The notes beneath the pieces are model-generated. The model did no database searches. It saw nothing but the letters and a program-made list of their open reading frames with translations, and was not told where the DNA came from. The translations under genes and the position numbers were made by a program. A stretch of DNA of 64,000 nucleotides from Streptomyces sp. SID13726 (GTDB lineage: Bacteria > Actinomycetota > Actinomycetes > Streptomycetales > Streptomycetaceae). This document shows, piece after piece, positions 27,543-35,846 of the stretch (positions are counted from its first letter, which is position 1; the number at the start of each line of letters is the position of its first letter). The stretch lies in assembly GCF_010548375.1 (NCBI RefSeq), contig NZ_JAAGLY010000004.1, positions 434,001-498,000 of the forward strand. The letters are read 5' to 3'.

Positions 27543-27544
27543 GG

Positions 27545-28513
27545 TTACTGAATCACCACCTTGACGATGCCGGTGAGGGCGATCTGGGCGAGGGAGAGGG
27601 GGACGAGGAGGGTCCAGGAGAGCTTCTGGAGCTGGTCCTCGCGCAGCCGGGGATAGGTCACGCGGAGCCAGATGACGACGAAGGCGAGCACGGCCGTCTT
27701 GAGCAGGGTCCAGACCCAGCCGAGACCGTCGGCACCCCAGGGGCCGTGCCAGCCGCCCAGGAAGAGAACGGTGGTGAGGCCGCACAGGACGACGATTCCG
27801 GCGTACTCGGCGAGGAGGAACAGGGCGAAGCGGAGGCCGGTGTACTCGGTGTAGGCACCGAAGATGATCTCCGAGTCGGCGACGGGCATGTCGAAGGGCG
27901 GGCGCTGGAGTTCGGCGAGGCCGGCGACGAAGAAGACGATCGCGCCGACGATCTGCCAGGGCAGCCACCACCACTCGAAGGCGTCGAGGATGCCGGGGAG
28001 GGAGACGGTTCCGGCGGCCATCGCCACGGAGGCGGCGGTGAGCAGCATCGGGAGTTCGTAGGCGAGGAGCTGTGCGGCGGTGCGGAGGCCGCCGAGGAGG
28101 GAGAACTTGTTGGCGGAGGCCCAGCCGGCCATGAGCGAGCCGAGGACGCCCACGCCCATCACGGCGAGCACGAAGAACACCCCCGCGTCGACGACCTCGC
28201 CGACGGCGCCCTCGGCGGGGCCGATCGGGATGGCGAGGAGGACGAGGAGGTAGGGCAGGAGGGCTACGGCGGGGGCGAGTTGGAAGATACGGCGGTCCGC
28301 GCCCGCCGGTACGACGTCTTCCTTCTGGGCGAACTTCACGCCGTCCGCGACGAGTTGGGCCCAGCCGTGGAAGCCACCGGCGTACATCGGGCCGAGGCGG
28401 CCCTGCATGTGGGCCATCACCTTGTGCTCGGTCTGGCCGATGATCAGGGGGAAGGTGAGGAAGACGACGAAGACGATCAGGAGTCGCAGGGCGACGTCTA
28501 GCGCGTCGTTCAC
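27545..28513 (-). CDS. nuoH: NADH-quinone oxidoreductase subunit H
   Basis: Eight-helix membrane subunit that forms the quinone chamber with NuoB and NuoD. 322 residues with [41 protein letters not shown] and the Glu-rich loop [23 protein letters not shown], all hallmarks. GTG at 28513 overlaps the nuoC stop by 4 nt. It follows nuoC directly: nuoD, E, F and G, which normally lie here, are missing. Confidence 0.94.
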   Translation of the reverse strand: MNDALDVALRLLIVFVVFLTFPLIIGQTEHKVMAHMQGRLGPMYAGGFHGWAQLVADGVKFAQKEDVVPAGADRRIFQLAPAVALLPYLLVLLAIPIGPAEGAVGEVVDAGVFFVLAVMGVGVLGSLMAGWASANKFSLLGGLRTAAQLLAYELPMLLTAASVAMAAGTVSLPGILDAFEWWWLPWQIVGAIVFFVAGLAELQRPPFDMPVADSEIIFGAYTEYTGLRFALFLLAEYAGIVVLCGLTTVLFLGGWHGPWGADGLGWVWTLLKTAVLAFVVIWLRVTYPRLREDQLQKLSWTLLVPLSLAQIALTGIVKVVIQ

Positions 28514-30216
28514 TGCGGGCCTCCAGTGGGGTGGTCGGGGGTGTCCGGGGTATCCGGGGTGTCGGGTTCCTCGGGGCCTGTGGGCTCCGCGGTTCCGTTG
28601 GCCTTCTCGGGGAGCTCGGCCCCATCGGACTGCTCGGACTTCTCGGCCTGCTCGGAGGTCTCCGTGGCTTCTGGGTTCTTCGACGTGGGGCTTCGGTCAG
28701 GTGCCGGGTCGTCGAAGGCCGGGCGGGCGTGGTGCCAGGGGGCGTCTGAGCTGCGGGGTGCGGTGGGGGGCTTGGGGGATGCCGGGGGTTGGTTCGGGGC
28801 ATCGGCGGGCGGTTCGGGGTCGGCTGCCGCGCGTTGGCTCGCGGAACCTGCCGAGGCACTGCGCGCTCGACGGGGGCCGGATGGGGCGCCGGCGGCTCGG
28901 GGGCGCTGGGGTGCGGGGGTGTCGGACGCGGGGGGAGCGGACGCAGAGGCGTCGGTTCCAGGGGCAGCCGCCCCCGAGGTACCCGGCGTCGAAGTGCCCG
29001 GGGTGTCCTCGGCCGACTCCGTGGTCCCTGGTGCGGTCTGGCTCGCGGGGCCCTCGGGGGTCGTGGGTGCGCGACCCGGTTCAGTTCCGGCGGGCCCGGT
29101 GGACGCCGCCGACTGGCTCGCGGAGCCGTCCGCCGCGGAAAGTGCCCGGCGAGCGCCGGCTCCCGCTGCCCCGCCGGTACCGGCTGACGTCTCCGCCTGG
29201 CTCACGGACCCTTGCGCCGCCGAACGCGCACGCCGAGGACCAGCCGCCGCAGGCCCCGCCGATGTTCCCGCCGACTCCTCCGACTGGCTCGCCGAACCCT
29301 CCGACGCCGTACGCGCACGCCGGGGGCCAGCAGCAGCTGCCCCGCCCGCACCGGCTGACGTCTCCGCCTGGCTCACGGACCCTTGTGCCGCCGTACGCGC
29401 ACGTCGGGGGCCAGCAGCGGCTGCCCCGCCCGCACCAGTCGACGTCTCCGACTGGCTGGCCGATCCCTCCGCCGCCGTACCCGCACGCCGAGGACCAGCC
29501 GCCGCAGGCCCCGCCGGCGTTCCCGCCGACTCCTCCGCCTGGCTCGCCGAACCCTCCGACGCCGTACGTGCCCTGCGGGCCGGGCGGTCCGCCGGGGTGC
29601 CTGGGGTGCGGGGGGTGGTTCGGGTGGGGCGGGGTGGGGCTGTGGGGAGTTGGCCCTTCATGGGGCCCCATTCGTTGGGGTCGGGGACTCCTGGGGGGAG
29701 CATTTGGCGGCGCTTGGGGCCGCCGTGGTCGGACTCGACCGGTTCCTTGGCGCCGGGCCAGGCCTTGGCCACTCGGGCGGCGAGGACGAAGTCCTTGCGG
29801 AGGGGGTGGCCTTCGAAGGTCTCCGGGAGGAGGAGGTGGGCGAGGGAGGGGTGGCCGTCGAAGGTGACGCCGAACATCTCGTGGGTCTCGCGTTCGTGCC
29901 AGGCGGCGCCCGCGTAGATGTCGACGGCGGTGGGGAGGGCGGGGGTGTCGTGGGGGACCGTCGTGCGGAGGAGCAGGCGTCGTACCGGGGACATGGCCAC
30001 CACGTGGGCCGCCACGCGGAAGCCGGTGCCGGGTTCGTCGACCGCGCTGAGCCAGTCGAAGTAGGTGCAGTCGAGGTCGTCGCGGGCCACTCGCAGGGCC
30101 GTGAGCCAGGCGGTGGGCGGGACGTCGACCGTCAGGACCTCGTACGACTCCTCAGCGGTGGCCTCCGGGCCGAAGAGTTCCTCGGCGGGGGCGGGGAGCC
30201 AGCCGACTGCCGTCAC
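28510..30216 (-). CDS. nuoC: NADH-quinone oxidoreductase subunit C with a long repetitive C-terminal extension
   Basis: Residues 1 to about 190 are a normal NuoC (30-kDa peripheral-arm subunit), with the diagnostic [17 protein letters not shown] and PLRKDFVLA. The protein then continues to 568 residues. Residues 214 to about 395 are imperfect repeats of 28-29 residues ([23 protein letters not shown] units starting at R214, R243, R271, R299, R328 and R356). A further Pro/Ala/Ser/Glu-rich, probably disordered tail follows, with a last repeat-like [15 protein letters not shown]. There is no sign of NuoD fused here. GTG or ATG at 30216 overlaps the nuoB stop by 4 nt. The frame and third-position GC hold throughout, so the extension is translated. 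Confidence 0.9.
   Translation of the reverse strand: MTAVGWLPAPAEELFGPEATAEESYEVLTVDVPPTAWLTALRVARDDLDCTYFDWLSAVDEPGTGFRVAAHVVAMSPVRRLLLRTTVPHDTPALPTAVDIYAGAAWHERETHEMFGVTFDGHPSLAHLLLPETFEGHPLRKDFVLAARVAKAWPGAKEPVESDHGGPKRRQMLPPGVPDPNEWGPMKGQLPTAPPRPTRTTPRTPGTPADRPARRARTASEGSASQAEESAGTPAGPAAAGPRRAGTAAEGSASQSETSTGAGGAAAAGPRRARTAAQGSVSQAETSAGAGGAAAAGPRRARTASEGSASQSEESAGTSAGPAAAGPRRARSAAQGSVSQAETSAGTGGAAGAGARRALSAADGSASQSAASTGPAGTEPGRAPTTPEGPASQTAPGTTESAEDTPGTSTPGTSGAAAPGTDASASAPPASDTPAPQRPRAAGAPSGPRRARSASAGSASQRAAADPEPPADAPNQPPASPKPPTAPRSSDAPWHHARPAFDDPAPDRSPTSKNPEATETSEQAEKSEQSDGAELPEKANGTAEPTGPEEPDTPDTPDTPDHPTGGPQ
29032..29580. repeat. 84-87-bp tandem repeats inside nuoC
   Basis: Six main units of 28-29 codons (84-87 bp) lie head to tail in the 3' half of nuoC. 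The DNA repeats are visible as recurring GACGTCTCCGCCTGGCTCAC-like blocks at about 29187 and 29357. Unit lengths stay multiples of three, so repeat-number changes keep the frame. Confidence 0.8.
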
Positions 30217-30995
30217 CGCGTCTCCCCCTCACCGGAAGTCCCGGGCCTGTCAGAACCCGCGGTCCCACCAGAACCCGAACCGCCACCAGAACCCGAACCC
30301 CCGCCGGAGACAACACCCCCCGCAGCCGCAACCCCGTCACCCGAAGCCACCGTTCCACCCGAAGCCACCGCTCCACCAGAAGCCCCAGCCGGCCTCGACC
30401 CCGACCGCGGCCCCGCCCCCGGCCCCCTCACCAACCCACTCTCCAGCGCGGCCACCGAAGCCCGCCCCCCGTTCACCCCGTACCGCTCCCCCAGCGACTC
30501 GCGCGCGATCTTCTCCTGGAGCTTCAGGATTCCCTGGAGCAGGGCTTCGGGGCGGGGTGGGCAGCCGGGGACGTAGACGTCCACCGGGATGATCTGGTCG
30601 ACGCCCTTGGTGACGGCGTACGAGTCCCAGTAGGGGCCGCCGCAGTTGGAGCAGGCGCCGAAGGAGATGACGTACTTCGGTTCGGGCATCTGTTCGTAGA
30701 GGCGTTTCACGGCCGGGGCCATCTTGTCCGTGACCGTGCCGGAGACGACCATCAGGTCGGCCTGGCGGGGGCCCGGGGCGAAGGGGATGACGCCGAGGCG
30801 GATGAAGTCGTGGCGGGCCATCGACGCGGCGATGAACTCGATGGCGCAGCAGGCGAGGCCGAAGTTGAAGACCCAGAGGGAGTACCGGCGGCCCCAGTTG
30901 AGGACGACCTTCATCGGCTCGGGGGCGAGGCGGGAGAGGGCGCCCAGACGTTTCGGCTCAGGGAGCAGAACAGGCTCCGAGGGGGTCACGTCCAT
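30213..30995 (-). CDS. nuoB: NADH-quinone oxidoreductase subunit B with Gly/Ser tail
   Basis: Carries the terminal cluster N2 that reduces quinone. The four ligands are present: adjacent C49 and C50, C115 in FGACSNCGG and C145 in VPGCPPRP. The core ends near residue 185; the remaining about 75 residues are Gly/Ser/Ala/Val-rich ([17 protein letters not shown] and similar). ATG at 30995; the nuoA stop overlaps its start by 10 nt. Confidence 0.93.
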   Translation of the reverse strand: MDVTPSEPVLLPEPKRLGALSRLAPEPMKVVLNWGRRYSLWVFNFGLACCAIEFIAASMARHDFIRLGVIPFAPGPRQADLMVVSGTVTDKMAPAVKRLYEQMPEPKYVISFGACSNCGGPYWDSYAVTKGVDQIIPVDVYVPGCPPRPEALLQGILKLQEKIARESLGERYGVNGGRASVAALESGLVRGPGAGPRSGSRPAGASGGAVASGGTVASGDGVAAAGGVVSGGGSGSGGGSGSGGTAGSDRPGTSGEGETR

Positions 30996-31378
30996 GCCAG
31001 GACACCCTTCTTGTACGCGTACAGCAACCCCACGGCGAGGAAGCCCAGGAAGATGAACATCTCGACCAGGGTCGTCGCGCCGTAACCGGGAGCGGCGAAG
31101 ACCGTCGCCCACGGGAACAGGAAGATCGAGTCGACGGCGAAGATGACGTACAGGAAGGCGTAGACGTAGTAGCGGACCTGGGTGTGGGCCCAGCCCTCGC
31201 CGACGGGGTCGACTCCGCACTCGTACGTCAGGAGCTTCTCGGGGGTGGGGACCACGGGTCGCAGCAGCCGGCCGGCGCCGAAGGCGACCGCGACGAACAG
31301 CACGCCGACGACGGCGAGCAGTCCGACGACCGAGTACGACTGGAAGTAGTCCGACGCCACGACGGTCGGTTCCGGCAC
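30986..31378 (-). CDS. nuoA: NADH-quinone oxidoreductase subunit A
   Basis: Three-helix membrane subunit and first gene of the operon. 130 residues with the conserved [11 protein letters not shown] loop, the [22 protein letters not shown] helix and the conserved acidic residue in [11 protein letters not shown]. The GTG at 31378, with GAGGGG upstream, was chosen; further upstream sequence is non-coding. The 205-nt gap to the divergent kinase gene must hold the operon promoter; it contains two copies of TGGTGTTC spaced 10 bp, but no clear -10/-35. Confidence 0.93.
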   Translation of the reverse strand: MPEPTVVASDYFQSYSVVGLLAVVGVLFVAVAFGAGRLLRPVVPTPEKLLTYECGVDPVGEGWAHTQVRYYVYAFLYVIFAVDSIFLFPWATVFAAPGYGATTLVEMFIFLGFLAVGLLYAYKKGVLAWT

Positions 31379-31583
31379 GTCCGCCCCTCGCTCCCTGTGA
31401 ACACCACGGAACACCACTGTTCGACGATCTGTACGCAACGGGAGTCTAGGCCCTGATAAAGGGACGGTAAGCAGCCCGTCACCCCTTGAAAACAGTCGGG
31501 AGGACAGGGGTGGGGTTTTCCCCAGCAAGCCGCGGCGGTCCGCCTCATGGCGCGCGGCGGTCTCGCGCGGCACGCTAGCCCAT

Positions 31584-32891
31584 ATGACCGATCGCCACTC
31601 GTCCCCGAGCCGTGCCACGACCACCGGCACAAACCGAGGAACCGCCCCAGGTGCCGACCGCGGGGCCGCCCCAGGGGCCGACCTCGGAGCCGCCCCGGGA
31701 ACCGGCCGCGGAGCCGCCCCAGGAGCGGACCGCGGGCGGCTGCCACCGGCACGTTTCGCCTACGACGCGCACACCTGGAAGGAGATCGCGCATCTGCTGG
31801 CGAACCTTCCGGTGTCGGTCCTCGGCTTCACCTACGTCGTGACGGTGCTGCTCACCGGCTTCTGGCTGACCGTGACGGTGATCGGGTTCCCGCTGCTCGC
31901 GGCGGGTCTGCTGGGCGCCCGTCAGCTGGGCAAGATGGAGCGGGCGCGGGCCCGGGCGCTGCTCGGGCTGCATGTGGACGAACCGAGTCCGCTGCCGTGG
32001 CGCACGAAGAAGGGCGGGGCGGGTTTCTTCCCCCAGCTGTGGCTGGGCCTGAAGGACCCGGTCGGCTGGCGGACGGTGCTGTACGACTTCATCCGGCTGC
32101 CGTGGGGCATCCTGACCTTCACGGTCACGCTGACCTCGTTGTTCGTGCTGTGGCCGGTGCTGCCGTTCATCGCGCGGGGCCTCGCCAACGTCGACCGGGC
32201 GATGGTGCGCGGCCTGTTGTCGCCCTCCGACGAGCTGGAACGCCGTATCGCCGAACTCGAGTCGGACCGTGGGGTCGTGGTGGACGCGGCAGCGTCGGAT
32301 CTACGGCGGATCGAACGCGACCTGCACGACGGTGCGCAGGCCCGGCTCGTCAACCTCGCCATGGGCCTGGGCCTCGCCAAGGAGAAGCTCCTGGAGGACC
32401 CGGAGTACGCGCAGGCGATGGTCGAGGAGGCGCACGGCGAGGTGAAGCTGGCGCTCCAGGAGCTGCGGGACCTGGCGCGGGGCATCCATCCCGCCGTACT
32501 GACCGACCGCGGTCTCGACGCGGCCCTCTCCTCGGTCGCCTCGCGCTGCACGGTCCCGGTCAAGGTGACCGCCGACCTCGACGCTCGGCCGGTCCAGGCC
32601 ATCGAGGGCATCGCCTACTTCACCGTCTCCGAACTGCTCCAGAACATCAGCAAGCACAGCGGGGCGCGGTCGGCGTCGGTCGACGTGTGGCGGTCGGAGA
32701 ACCGGCTGCTCATCCAGGTCTGGGACGACGGCCGCGGCGGCGCCGACCTCGACGGCGGCACCGGTATGCGCGGGCTCGCGGAGCGGCTCGACGCGGTGGA
32801 CGGCCTGTTCGTCGTCGACTCCCCGCCCGGCGGCCCTACGGTCGTCACGGCGGAGCTCCCGTGGCGGGACCGGGCGCCCGAGCGGTCGTAG
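31584..32891 (+). CDS. Two-component sensor histidine kinase (HisKA_3 type), first paralogue
   Basis: 435 residues. The N-terminus has four 8-residue repeats (RGAAPGAD type, residues 18-49; nt 31635-31730). Next comes a putative-sensor membrane domain with four helices (about 72-200). A HisKA_3 dimerisation domain carries the phospho-acceptor His248 in RRIERDLHDGAQARLV, and an HATPase ends with SELLQNISKHS (N-box) and DDGRGGAD...GTGMRGLAERL (G-boxes). Such kinases pair with NarL-type regulators, one of which lies 2 kb downstream. Highly similar to the next gene over the last about 210 residues. Confidence 0.88.
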   Translation: MTDRHSSPSRATTTGTNRGTAPGADRGAAPGADLGAAPGTGRGAAPGADRGRLPPARFAYDAHTWKEIAHLLANLPVSVLGFTYVVTVLLTGFWLTVTVIGFPLLAAGLLGARQLGKMERARARALLGLHVDEPSPLPWRTKKGGAGFFPQLWLGLKDPVGWRTVLYDFIRLPWGILTFTVTLTSLFVLWPVLPFIARGLANVDRAMVRGLLSPSDELERRIAELESDRGVVVDAAASDLRRIERDLHDGAQARLVNLAMGLGLAKEKLLEDPEYAQAMVEEAHGEVKLALQELRDLARGIHPAVLTDRGLDAALSSVASRCTVPVKVTADLDARPVQAIEGIAYFTVSELLQNISKHSGARSASVDVWRSENRLLIQVWDDGRGGADLDGGTGMRGLAERLDAVDGLFVVDSPPGGPTVVTAELPWRDRAPERS

Positions 32892-33034
32892 CGGCGGGTG
32901 GGAGGGGTGGGGAAAACCCCCCTTCCAAGACGCCGACGGCCTCCATGGTCCGTTGAGCTGCGGCGCAGCAGGGTGGAGGTACGACACCGGTTACGACACC
33001 ACAGGCGCGGGACGAGAGAAGAAGGACGACGTCG

Positions 33035-34384
33035 ATGGCCACGGACTACGGGTACGACAGCGGGCTCGGGTTCCCCGAGAAGGTACGGCGGCACCGGGTG
33101 CCGGCGGGGCTTCGGGCGCCGTTCGAGGGGCGCACCTGGCGGGAGTTCGGCTATGTGCTGCTGAGCCTGCCGATCAGCGTCCTGCTGTTCACCTACGCCG
33201 TCACGATGGTCTCGCTGGGCGCGGGCCTGCTCGTGACCTTCCTCGGCATCCCGGTCTTCGCCGCCGGGCTCGCGGGATGCCGGGGCCTCGGGGCGCTGGA
33301 GCGGGCGCGGGCGCGGGCGCTGCTCGGTCTCGAGGTCGGCGATCCGGAGCCGCTGCGGATGCGGAAGTCCGGGTTCATGTCGTGGATGGGGGCGGTCCTC
33401 AAGAGCGGGACGTCGTGGCGGACCCTGCTGTACTCGGTGCTGCACCTGCCGTGGGCGATCTTCTCGTTCGTCGTCGCGGTGAACTTCTGGGCCTACGGCT
33501 GGGCGTTGCTGACGTATCCGCTGTGGTTCTGGCTCTTCCCGGTGTACGGCGGTCAGGGCGGGCTTCAGCTGTACGGCGACGAGACGCACCACATCTATCT
33601 GGACAACCCGTTCGAGATCGGCGTGACCGCGCTGGTGGGGCTGTTGTTCACGCTGGCCACGCCGTGGATCGTGCGGGCGCTGACGACGGTGGACCGGGTG
33701 ATGGTGCACGGGCTGCTGGGGCCGTCGCGGCTGTCCGCGCGGGTCGTGGAGCTGGAGTCCGACCGGGGGGTCGTGGTCGATACGGCGGCTGCGGACCTGC
33801 GGCGGATCGAACGGGATCTGCACGACGGTGCGCAGGCCCGGCTGGTGGCGCTGGCGATGGATCTGGGGCTGGCGAAGGAGAAGCTCGCGGAGGATCCCCG
33901 GGCGGCCGCGCGGATGGTGGACGAGGCGCACGGTGAGGTGAAGACGGCGCTTCAGGAGCTGCGGGATCTGGCGCGGGGGATTCATCCGGCGGTACTGACC
34001 GACCGGGGGCTGGACGCGGCGTTGTCCTCGGTGGCCTCCCGGTGCACGGTGCCGGTGCAGGTGGAGGTGGATCTGCCGGCCCGGCCGGCGCCGGCGATCG
34101 AGGGGATCGCGTACTTCACGGTGTCGGAGCTGTTGCAGAACATCAGCAAGCACTCTCGGGCCACGTGGGCGGCGGTGGATGTGTGGCGGGTGGAGGACCG
34201 GCTGCTGCTCCAGGTCGTGGACAACGGGGTGGGCGGGGCCGATGTGTCCTCCGGGTCCGGGCTCGCGGGGTTGGCTGAGCGGTTGGATGCCGTCGACGGG
34301 ATTCTGGTGGTGGATTCTCCGGTGGGGGGGCCTACCCGGGTCACCGCGGAGTTGCCTTGGCGGGGGGAGCGGGCGGTTCGGTGA
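33035..34384 (+). CDS. Two-component sensor histidine kinase (HisKA_3 type), second paralogue
   Basis: 449 residues, the tandem paralogue of the preceding kinase. A membrane sensor domain (about 38-215) has a longer extracytoplasmic-looking loop (YGGQGGLQLYGDETHHIYLD) absent from the first copy. His263 sits in RRIERDLHDGAQARLV, followed by the same N- and G-box segments. The kinase cores are almost identical, while the sensor domains and N-termini differ, suggesting a duplication with divergence of the input. It is 143 nt after the first kinase. Confidence 0.88.
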   Translation: MATDYGYDSGLGFPEKVRRHRVPAGLRAPFEGRTWREFGYVLLSLPISVLLFTYAVTMVSLGAGLLVTFLGIPVFAAGLAGCRGLGALERARARALLGLEVGDPEPLRMRKSGFMSWMGAVLKSGTSWRTLLYSVLHLPWAIFSFVVAVNFWAYGWALLTYPLWFWLFPVYGGQGGLQLYGDETHHIYLDNPFEIGVTALVGLLFTLATPWIVRALTTVDRVMVHGLLGPSRLSARVVELESDRGVVVDTAAADLRRIERDLHDGAQARLVALAMDLGLAKEKLAEDPRAAARMVDEAHGEVKTALQELRDLARGIHPAVLTDRGLDAALSSVASRCTVPVQVEVDLPARPAPAIEGIAYFTVSELLQNISKHSRATWAAVDVWRVEDRLLLQVVDNGVGGADVSSGSGLAGLAERLDAVDGILVVDSPVGGPTRVTAELPWRGERAVR

Positions 34385-34481
34385 CGGGGGTTCGGTGACA
34401 GGGGCGGTGAGGGCGGTTCGGTGACGGGGGCTCGGTGACAGGGGGCGGTGAGGGCGGTTCGGTGACGGGGGCTCGGTGACG
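34385..34481. repeat. 40-41-bp tandem repeat after the second kinase gene
   Basis: Two near-identical units (34401-34440 and 34441-34480), each made of GGGGCGGTGAGGGCGGTTCG followed by GTGACGGGGGCTCGGTGAC, with a partial unit before them. The smaller block CGGTGACNGGGG recurs within each. Confidence 0.75.
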
Positions 34482-34529
34482 GTCGGCGTGGGCGTCGGGG
34501 GTTTTCGCCCCCGGCGCCCCTACCCGTCC

Positions 34530-34645
34530 CATCTCCAGGGGCTGCCGCCCCTTCGGCCCCGATCCCGCTCCTGGGGGCTGCGCCCCCAGCCCCCCATCGG
34601 CCCCTGAAGGGCCTCGTCCTCGAACGCCGGACGGGCTGAAGGTGC
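34530..34645. repeat. Dispersed GC-rich Streptomyces intergenic repeat
   Basis: Contains CTGGGGGCTGCGCCCCCAG (a perfect hairpin) and CTCGAACGCCGGACGGGCTG near 34619-34638. I recognise this pair of blocks as an abundant streptomycete intergenic repeat of unknown function. It fills most of the 496-nt gap (34385-34880). The remainder, 34680-34740, is a C-rich tract with CTCCCCGGCCC-like repeats; no gene there. Confidence 0.65.
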
Positions 34646-34880
34646 CTGGGCCGGTGTGCCAGAGGTGACGTGCCTCCTCGCGGCCCCCTCCCCCGGCCCC
34701 CCTCTCCCCGGCCCGCCTCTCCCCGACCCCCTCCCAGGCCGAAAACCCAACCCCTCCCCCCTTATTCCTGCCCCTGATTCCCGCTGGCCGGGCGCAGGCG
34801 GGTGGGATTGCTGGAATGCTGGGGCTGTCCGGCGGGTGGGCCGGCGGTGGGCTGGGGGGCCGAGAGTCGTGGAGGACAGG

Positions 34881-35540
34881 GTGCGGGTGGTCATCGCCGA
34901 GGATTCAGTGCTGCTGCGGGAGGGCCTGACCCGGTTGCTGACCGACCGCGGGCATGATGTCGTCGCCGGGGTCGGTGACGGGGACGCGCTCGTCAAGACC
35001 ATCGGTGAGCTGGACGCCCAGGGCGAGCTGCCCGACGTCGTGGTCGCCGATGTGCGGATGCCGCCGACACACACCGACGAGGGTGTGCGGGCCGCCGTAC
35101 AACTGCGCAAGGCACATCCCGGACTCGGGGTACTCGTACTGTCGCAGTACGTCGAGGAGCGGTACGCCACCGAGCTGCTGGCCGGGTCCAGCCGCGGGGT
35201 GGGGTACCTGCTCAAGGACCGGGTCGCGGAGGTGCGCGAGTTCGTGGACGCGGTGGTGCGGGTGGCCGAGGGCGGTACCGCTCTCGACCCCGAGGTGGTC
35301 GCGCAGCTGCTGGGACGCAGTCGTAAGCAGGACGTGCTCGCCAATCTCACGCCACGGGAGCGGGAGGTTCTCGGGCTGATGGCGGAGGGCCGTACGAACT
35401 CGGCCATCGCGCGGCAGCTCGTGGTCAGTGACGGAGCAGTCGAGAAGCACGTCAGCAACATCTTCCTGAAGCTCGGGCTCTCGCCGAGCGACGGGGACCA
35501 CCGGAGGGTGCTGGCCGTCCTCACCTATCTGAACTCATGA
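34881..35540 (+). CDS. NarL/LuxR-family response regulator
   Basis: 219 residues. Receiver domain: acidic pair E7-D8, phospho-acceptor D57 in VVVADVRMPP, Lys in YLLKDRV. Then a LuxR-type helix-turn-helix: LTPREREVLGLMAEGRTNSA and the recognition helix in VSDGAVEKHVSNIFLKLGL. GTG at 34881, 5 nt after GGAGG, gives the canonical VRVVIAEDS start; an earlier GTG at 34869 is possible. It is the likely partner of one or both upstream kinases. Confidence 0.9.
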   Translation: MRVVIAEDSVLLREGLTRLLTDRGHDVVAGVGDGDALVKTIGELDAQGELPDVVVADVRMPPTHTDEGVRAAVQLRKAHPGLGVLVLSQYVEERYATELLAGSSRGVGYLLKDRVAEVREFVDAVVRVAEGGTALDPEVVAQLLGRSRKQDVLANLTPREREVLGLMAEGRTNSAIARQLVVSDGAVEKHVSNIFLKLGLSPSDGDHRRVLAVLTYLNS

Positions 35541-35846
35541 GCGCCGTGAACCCCTGAACGCCATGGACTCGTGAGCGCCATCAGCTCGTGAGCCTCTACC
35601 TCCGTGTCAGGGATCGGGGGAACGGGGGCCGCCGGGCCTGAGAACCGCGGGACGAAAGGGAGCGTCTTCAAGGAAAGCGCCGGGGGGCGAGTAAAACATG
35701 ACAAGTCAGGGCGTCGTACCGTCTCAAAACCCCGTCCATCATGCGAATGGTCGGGGGAAGGCGACCCCTGCGGTCGTAGGGTTGATCCTGGGAAGGCCTG
35801 CGGGAAGGCCGCTCCCGAACAGCCGCCTCGAGGGAGGTCCAGTTCA
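35541..35846. other. 306-nt gap upstream of korA
   Basis: No gene is visible. The first 60 bases contain short recurring CGTGAGCGCCAT/CTCGTGAGC blocks. The less GC-rich stretch near 35690-35740 is the likeliest place for the korA promoter, but no -35/-10 pair stands out. A GGGAGG ribosome-binding site ends at 35837. Confidence 0.5.

Noticed and set aside
28510..28520. A hidden or fused nuoD between nuoC and nuoH
   Set aside because: The nuoC stop and nuoH start overlap by 4 nt, and the NuoC extension has none of the NuoD motifs, so nuoD is absent.
28407..29917. Plus-strand frames opposite the nuoC extension, considered as the true gene there
   Set aside because: The minus-strand frame is continuous with a genuine NuoC and ends with a 4-nt overlap to nuoH; the plus frames have no start context.
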